Origin: Certhia americana
Lineage: Eukaryota; Chordata; Aves; Passeriformes; Certhiidae
NCBI GenBank assembly: GCA_018697195.1
Contig: CM031861.1
Location: 4,283,393 to 4,347,392, forward strand
Direction: 5' to 3'
DNA: 64,000 nucleotides
Shown here: positions 57,356-64,000 of the stretch, one piece after another
Layout of the letters: each line of letters begins with the position of its first letter
Position numbering within the stretch: the stretch's first letter is position 1
Position numbers and translations under genes: made by a program
The notes under the pieces: model-generated
Seen by the model: only the letters and a program-made list of their open reading frames with translations
The model's database searches: none
Told to the model about the DNA's origin: nothing

Positions 57356-60300
57356 TTTTGAAAGTACGGAGATAACTAATGTGTGCACTTTTAAAGTATA
57401 ACATATGGTACAGATTTTCTCTAAGGTGTCTCAAAAAGATGGAACAGTGACACGAATATAAGATGACTAAATATTTTGGGACTCAAATCAACAGATGCTG
57501 CCTGCAGAAGTCACGAAATGTGAAGATTCAGAAGCAATACATGCATTTCATCACTGACACAAGATCTTATTTTTTTTTTGCAACACTATGTGAAAAATAA
57601 CACTCTAAGTATATTAGGTCACACTTGGTTCTAGTGAAGAAGCTACAGAGAATACAGAGAATTGGGCTGTGCCTGTCCCTGCCTATACACAGTGTCTGGA
57701 GGGCACCAAAAGCTTCTTGCCACCTCAGAAGGCTTGCCACAGTGGCTATTGAATATCTGTGCTCCCTGGATTACCCAGAATTTTGAATATCACTAGGAAA
57801 AAGAGCCAAGAGCAAAAAGACCAGTGCTAGTTCACCCCATCCTACTACAAACTGGAGTGACTGGCTCAGCTAAGACTTGCAGCCACACAAAAAACTGTTG
57901 AGTGGTGGCTCAGGCATTTTCCCAGTTTGAAAACAAAGATTCCAATTCAAATGGGGACAGATCATCACACAACTGGCAGTGTGCACCTTTCTGCCTGGTA
58001 CATCAGTCTTCCATTTTCATGTAGAAGTAAGAAACATATCAATCTACCCTAGTACAAACTCATGTATGTTCCCAATTACTATCTGAATAAAGCCAGGAAA
58101 AACCACACAGTCATAATTCTCCAAGAAAAATATGAATTAATGTGATTTTGTGAATAGGGTATTGACTCTAGTATCTATTCTTTTTGGCCTTGTCAGTGGC
58201 CTGCCTTCCATCCTTAGATGATTTCCTTCCTCTCAGTCTCAGCTTTCTCTGTAAAATAAAACAATTATTTTGCCTCTTTTTGAAAAATACTCCAAAATCT
58301 ATAAATGAAAAATGTTTTCTAAAATCCAAGTTTTCATTTTAATGAGCTTAAATTAGAATTAGTGTCTTTTCTAAACTATTTCAGAGGATATTTTTAAATG
58401 TGAATTAATGTCAATGCTTAATTATTTATTTTAGCCAATATAAGTTCTCAAATGGACTTCTTTCTTTCTTTCTATAGTAAAGAAGATTTCTTGCCTGCAT
58501 CTGTCAGGTGCACAGAAAAAAGTTCTGGCATTTTTAATTTTCAGCATGAAACTAGACTATCATTAACTAACTGACATATTTTTGGGATTGAAAACCCTGG
58601 ATTTTTTCCTGTGTAACAGCAGGCTAAATAGAGCCATGATCTCTACTGGGAGCTTCATTCAGTTCATTAAGTAGTAATTAATTACATACATAGCAGTTAA
58701 TCTAATATTCTATATGAATGTCAGTGAAAGAATATACTTTTGATTATCTATTTTGTGGTAGATATTGCTGTTCTTTTCTATGAAATTTTAGCATGAGTAT
58801 AATGATATGTTGGGAAGAAAAAGTATTTTTAATCTTCTTGAATTAAAATTCAATATTTCTTGACCAATATAATCTAACAGGATCAAACAACCAACCAAAC
58901 AAACAGGTGAAAAAAGAGCAAAGGAAATGGGATATGAAAGCAGGAATGTCCTGAAAAAAATTACATGGTTTGAGGTTATTACAAACCTTATACAACAGAG
59001 TTATGAAAAAGCCCCAATTCTGTAAATGTTTGTTTACATGTGAAACTTTGAATTTATGGGTAGTTTCACTCCTTTAGGACCTCAGGAAAAAAAATGGAGA
59101 TTGAAGTGAAATACCTGTAAGTAAAATCCTGGCTGAACCCTGAAAGCTCTGTGCATGGCCATTCTGAAACCTAGCATTACAACCAAGAGCACAGGCAGTG
59201 CTTGCAAAATTCGTTCTTTCAGTTTTCTTCACCAGAGAAACTACAAAATTGTTAAGTTCTCTATCTTAAGTTAGACAAGGTAATAGATACCTGAACTTTA
59301 AGTACACCTTGGAACTGTTTGAAGAACTCTGAGAAGGAGATGTATTTTCACATCAATCAAGCAGAGACGGAAAATGAAAATCATTCATGACACAGCTACA
59401 TGTATTTTGACTTATGTAAAATGACTGCTATGCTGCTCAAAAATTTAATAAATCCTGCAAGACAATGAAATCCTGATTGATAAATCCTCATTCCAGATCT
59501 CACTAGGTGAGATTATGGCAGATCATGATTGATTGTTCATCTCTTGTTTGGAACTGATGGGCTGGCTAAGCAAGAGACAGTTTATGATTCATGAAAGGTA
59601 AACTTATTTTTAGTAGCATAATTTTCATCTACTCCTTCACTCCTCCAGAAATGGGATAGATGCTCGCTATTTGGTATTGTCTGTTATTTCTCCATTTTTG
59701 AAGAAGATTGTCACTTGAGGGGAAAAAAAACTCTTAAATTAGCACTTCTGTGCCACTAATAACAGATTCTTACATGCTGTATATCAAATTTATTCTATCT
59801 ATATAATAATGTGCACAATGAGAATAATTTAAAAACAATTAACTAAACAACTCTTATAGGTAGCATCTATATGTGGTGACTACTAGCAGGAGATAGTTTA
59901 CAGGAGTTGAAATCAATTTAGAAATGATACATTTAAAAAGTGACAGCCTAAGATGACAATAATTCAAACAGATGTACTTGGAACTACCATTCAGAACAGA
60001 AATACCAGATCAAGTGCTGCAATGATTGCCTTAAATGCTCTTTCTAAGGGCAAAATCTGCTGCTAATGATGGTCAGTTGAAGAAATTAAAGGAACAATAT
60101 AAAAACAAAATATACAGTGATAATCCATTCAGGAGCCTTTCAAGTAATGCAGAGGAGCACTGCTGAATTGCTGTGATGATATATATTATTAATTACTCAC
60201 GCTTTGGACCTAGATCACCCTGAAACAATCATCTGTCAAAAGCACAGAAAGGCAGCAGTGTTTGCTGTTCATATTTCTCTCCCAAATTGCATAAAGTATC

Positions 60301-61401
60301 CCCAACTTAATAACAAAAAAACCCAAAACCCCAAACCAAAATGCATTTTGCTGAAGCACAAAGAAACAATGGAGTTTTGAAAGTTCTTTGATAAAGAATG
60401 GAAATAATGTTTTTCCTTCTTCTCTTAGACAGGTTCCAATAGAGAAGTTGCTCACTGAATATGTCATGTATATGGTGCTCTCAGGTGCTTTGTGAACTTT
60501 AAAACCATGTGAGAGAACATACAATTTTTTTTCCTTGTTTCACCAGTGTTCGTGGCTTTGGATTGAGAAGAACACAAGCACAGTAGCAGCCACGTGTCTT
60601 GGAAAACACGGGCCTGGGAGGAAAGGGTTGTGCAGGAAGAGATGTCGTGCTGGGAGGAGCACAGAGGCAGCACAGAAAGCAGAGCCATGGCTGCTCACCA
60701 GCAGAGACCTGGTGTGTTCATGGCATTCCAGTATCTGGGTCATCTGCCAAGAGTAGGAATAACCTTTAAGGCCAACACCATTGAAACATTTCTTGGGAAG
60801 AGTTACTGTGGTTTGCTGCAGTAAGCCAAGATTAGACTGTGCTGCATTTGTGAGCGCATGTGTTGGAGTAATCTTCTAGGGTAATGCATTGGCAGCACTG
60901 GGAGACGTTTTAGTTTTACAATTGCTTGTGCAGTAGAAGCATATTTCTTCTGCACTTAAATACACTTTATGGTTATTCAAATTAGAGGCAAATTTTCAAA
61001 GAGCTGCTAAGGTTTTTGGCCAGGTACACCACTGCTTTTATTGAGAACTGCATGTGTTAAACTGAGCAATGTGCTTTGAGAAACAAACATATGCTTTCTT
61101 CCTCTGAACACTCAGGAATGTGTGATTTTTTTTCCCTAGATTGTTAAGGCACTTAGTATGACCAGCAGTTTGGGAGGTGTGCTGGGAGAACTTGGGGTCT
61201 CTGGTATGGCTGAGGAAAGCTCAGTGCCACCTGAGGGTCCTCTCCAGCCAGGGAAATGCTCCTGTGGTGAGGTGCAGAGGCGTTTGGCACCACTGAAGCA
61301 GTGCAAAAGCAGAAGGGTCCAATTGTAGTGGTCAAAGATATATATGTTAGAGACTAATATGATATCCTTTCCCCTCTTCTGTCTCCAAGTATGTTCTTCC
61401 C

Positions 61402-61435
<34 letters not shown>

Positions 61436-64000
61436 AGATTTTTGTTTCAGAGTATTTTTGTTTATAATTTGTATGCTTGAGAAGAGGTCTAAGCTTACAT
61501 TACAGTGTCCTTTTCCAAGCTGGACGGCCCACCACCAAGAAAACAAGAGTATGTATTTCATGTGTGCTCTTTGGTGCTCCCATTGGCTTCAGTCCTGCAG
61601 AAACCCTGGCAACTCCAATATCCCCTCATCTCACAAAGGCAGAGCTAGCCAGAGAAGCAGAAGGACCAGAGCAGGGACCATGTCCTCTTCAAACCACACA
61701 TGGCAAAACAGCAGACGCCACAAGCTCAGAATCATCATTGTGCTGCCCAGCATTCCTCAGATTTCCCTGATTATGAGCATGTTTTGTGCAAAAGGAATGT
61801 CAAGTCTTGTGACTGTTCCTGTAAAAGTGATTAGAAAATATTTTTTATTTATAACAATTATAAAAGCAATAAAAGCATCATGAATGGTATTAATTCTGTC
61901 TGTAATTAAAAACAGACTCTGTGATTTGGAATTAATATTGGCCTCCTTAAGATGCAGATGTCTACTTTAGATATCAAATTGCTGGGTAGAAGTAATCTGA
62001 AATATACCTTTATACTTCTTTTCAAAACAAAAGTAGTCATTATGAAAAACATTAAGAAAACAGTTTTGCTGGCAGAAAAAGGGAGGTGCCCACTCTGCAT
62101 TGTCCAAGGTGCTAATTCAATGTGTTAATTACTGTTAACATGGATAATGATGCTGCTCTAGGCAATTTTCATCCAGCATTTGGAGGAAAAATTCAGTTTT
62201 AATCATGATCAACTAAAGTATTATGTAAAACTGCTCTTCAGCAACTGCATACTTCACTCAGTACACATGGTGGTGTTGGTTCTAAAAATAGATTAGGATA
62301 TTAGTCTACTAGGCTTAGGAAATCATTTTTATTACCAAAACCTAACAGAGCAGCAGATGGTGAACTGGCTCCAAAGAAACTGGAGAATATTCAGTACCTT
62401 TTTTCCAGCTTTGCCTTTTGATATGAATCAAGACTTTATCCTGGAAGAAGAGGGTGGTACAAAATCTGTTTTCTCAACTAGTCTTTGGATTAATGGAAAG
62501 ATGGAAGAAATAAATTATATTATCCTTCATCTCAGAAAATATGCCAACCTGAGGAGATTCTGAACACTCTCTAAAGGCAGAATAAACAGATTTTCTTTTC
62601 CAGAAGAAAGGAAGGGAAAAACAAATGCGACTGGGGCAATCACCTGCAAAGGTTCAATTTTGAAATAAAGAAGAAGTTGAACTTAGCAATCCATTAACCA
62701 TTCCAAAGATGTTTTTCTCTGTGGTGATTCCTGGTTTAAATACTTATAACTTAGCCCAAAGCAAGGCAGACAGATGAGACAGTTCAAGATTTTGGAAGTC
62801 TGCATTTGTAATACAATCACACAATGTTAACATTTTGCCTGTTTTCACTCATCCTGTGAAAACGTCATCAATACAACTGTTATGCCATATCATGCAAAGT
62901 CACCATATGTATTCCTCTGAAAGGTTAGGCAATTGGTTTCTATGTTCTTTTAGGCAGGTTTTAAATGGACTCTTAATGATTAAGAACTAAAAATAAAGTA
63001 AAAGGACATTGTAAGCTTATCACTATGCTGAGGCCATGGATTTTGACAACCCTTCTGCTATTATCCATTTAAGACTCAAAAACAAAAGGTATTACTTTCC
63101 TATAGCTTCAGAACACATATTCTGTAATGTTGTAAAGCAGGTTTGCAGCTGGAAATCCAGATTGGGCTGGCAATTCCATACAGCTGGACCACTGGAAAAA
63201 AAAAAATAAAAAAAAGGATATAATCATATTGCAAAAAAAAGAATAGCTGTAAAGAAATATTGCAGTTTCCCAAAGGCCATAAATCTGTACTTAAGGAAAA
63301 AAAGACAGCACCTTTCTCAAGCAGCAGAAGTTTGCTGGTGTTAGATGTGATCTATGTAGTCTTGAGAAGGCAGCAGCAGTACAAAAATAACTACCACAAT
63401 CTGGAAAAAATTGGTCTTCCTCCTCTCATAACAACATTTCTTTTCTGGGTTCTTACCAGCAGAAAACTGTCAGCTGCTGCAGTCAGTACCCAGATTTTAT
63501 CCATCTCTCTCCTTTCAATCCATCACACAAAATTAACAATACAGTTCATTATATAGAATAATAAAACTTGCACCATGTCATACATATTTCTAAGGAACAT
63601 AAACTGCTACATTCTCACCAAGCTTACTTCAGCAGGTCAAATTCAGTTAGGAACCTTTATGGTTTATAGTCTCTGGTTATAGAATGATGGTAAAACTCTT
63701 TCAGCTGAAATTTTGAAGAAAGCTAGAGAAGTGACTGATAGAGTTGAATGCCTTAAAGGAATACTGAAAATATTTAAAGCATTGCATTATTCTGAGATAA
63801 ATATCAGAATCTGTCGACATAAGAGACCCACTGACACATTCTTCATTAGGTATTATTTCAAGGCAAGCCTTTTTGTGTCCCTGAACCGCTCTTTATTTTT
63901 TTTTTTTTTTTTTATCTTTCATATATAACCCTTTTGGATTTAACTGGAATGCTGTCTCCACCATTTCTACACAGCATTTCGTTATTTGCTCATTCTAAAT
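57356..64000. other. Intergenic, no gene recognised
   Basis: About 6.6 kb of AT-rich unique DNA with a poly(A) run of 28 at 61405-61432 and a poly(T) run of 18 at 63896-63913. The largest frame, 61458-61883 (141 codons, +), and its shifted partner 61477-61770 resemble no known protein. 60535-60756 is slightly GC-richer with frames on both strands, also not recognised. Confidence 0.6.

Noticed and set aside
61458..61883. 141-codon + strand frame with a shifted 97-codon partner
   Set aside because: No family resemblance; two overlapping frames in one place argue for chance openness.
12151..64000. FANCF or GAS2 coding sequence
   Set aside because: No frame of suitable length for intronless FANCF and no exon-sized segment recognisable as GAS2.

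Overview
The window is a piece of a bird genome, most likely a songbird (Passeriformes). It is AT-rich, intron-rich DNA with CR1 LINE remnants, a tRNA-Ile/CR1 chimeric SINE of the TguSINE1 type and several solo LTRs that look like songbird LTR families. The host assignment is inference from these repeats. There are no bacterial-style genes, operons, CRISPR arrays or phage genes.

The only gene I can support is the 3' two thirds of SLC17A6 (vesicular glutamate transporter 2, VGLUT2) on the + strand. Eight exons (2376-10367) join in frame to give 390 residues and a stop, matching residues 192 to the C-terminus of a protein normally about 582 residues long. All splice junctions are AG/GT and all phases agree. 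The earlier exons lie upstream of the window. A 3' UTR of about 1.8 kb follows, with three AATAAA signals (near 10434, 10976 and 12125). The first 1.1 kb of the window is unlike the rest: a GC- and CpG-rich block followed by about 530 bp of almost pure pyrimidine.

From about 12.15 kb to 64 kb I find no protein-coding gene. FANCF and GAS2, which follow SLC17A6 in human, are not recognisable here, so this looks like the intergenic desert downstream of SLC17A6. It holds: an LTR carrying a CTCCTT microsatellite and a 10-N assembly gap (about 15.63-16.29 kb); CR1 fragments (15.17, 19.6, 22.6, 44.5-45.6, 51.2-52.4 and 57.0-57.35 kb); the tRNA-derived SINE (23.58-23.72 kb); an old LINE fossil on the - strand (31.1-31.45 kb); a purine microsatellite (31.8-32.1 kb); a - strand solo LTR (34535-35183); a solo LTR nested in a CR1 copy with a perfect 5-bp target duplication (51480-52159); and another LTR (about 56.04-56.54 kb). 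The rest is unique AT-rich DNA. A few stretches could be conserved regulatory elements, but that cannot be shown from one sequence.

I looked for a new biological system and did not find one. The most informative points are the nested LTR, the chimeric SINE, the anomalous first kilobase and the alternative poly(A) sites.
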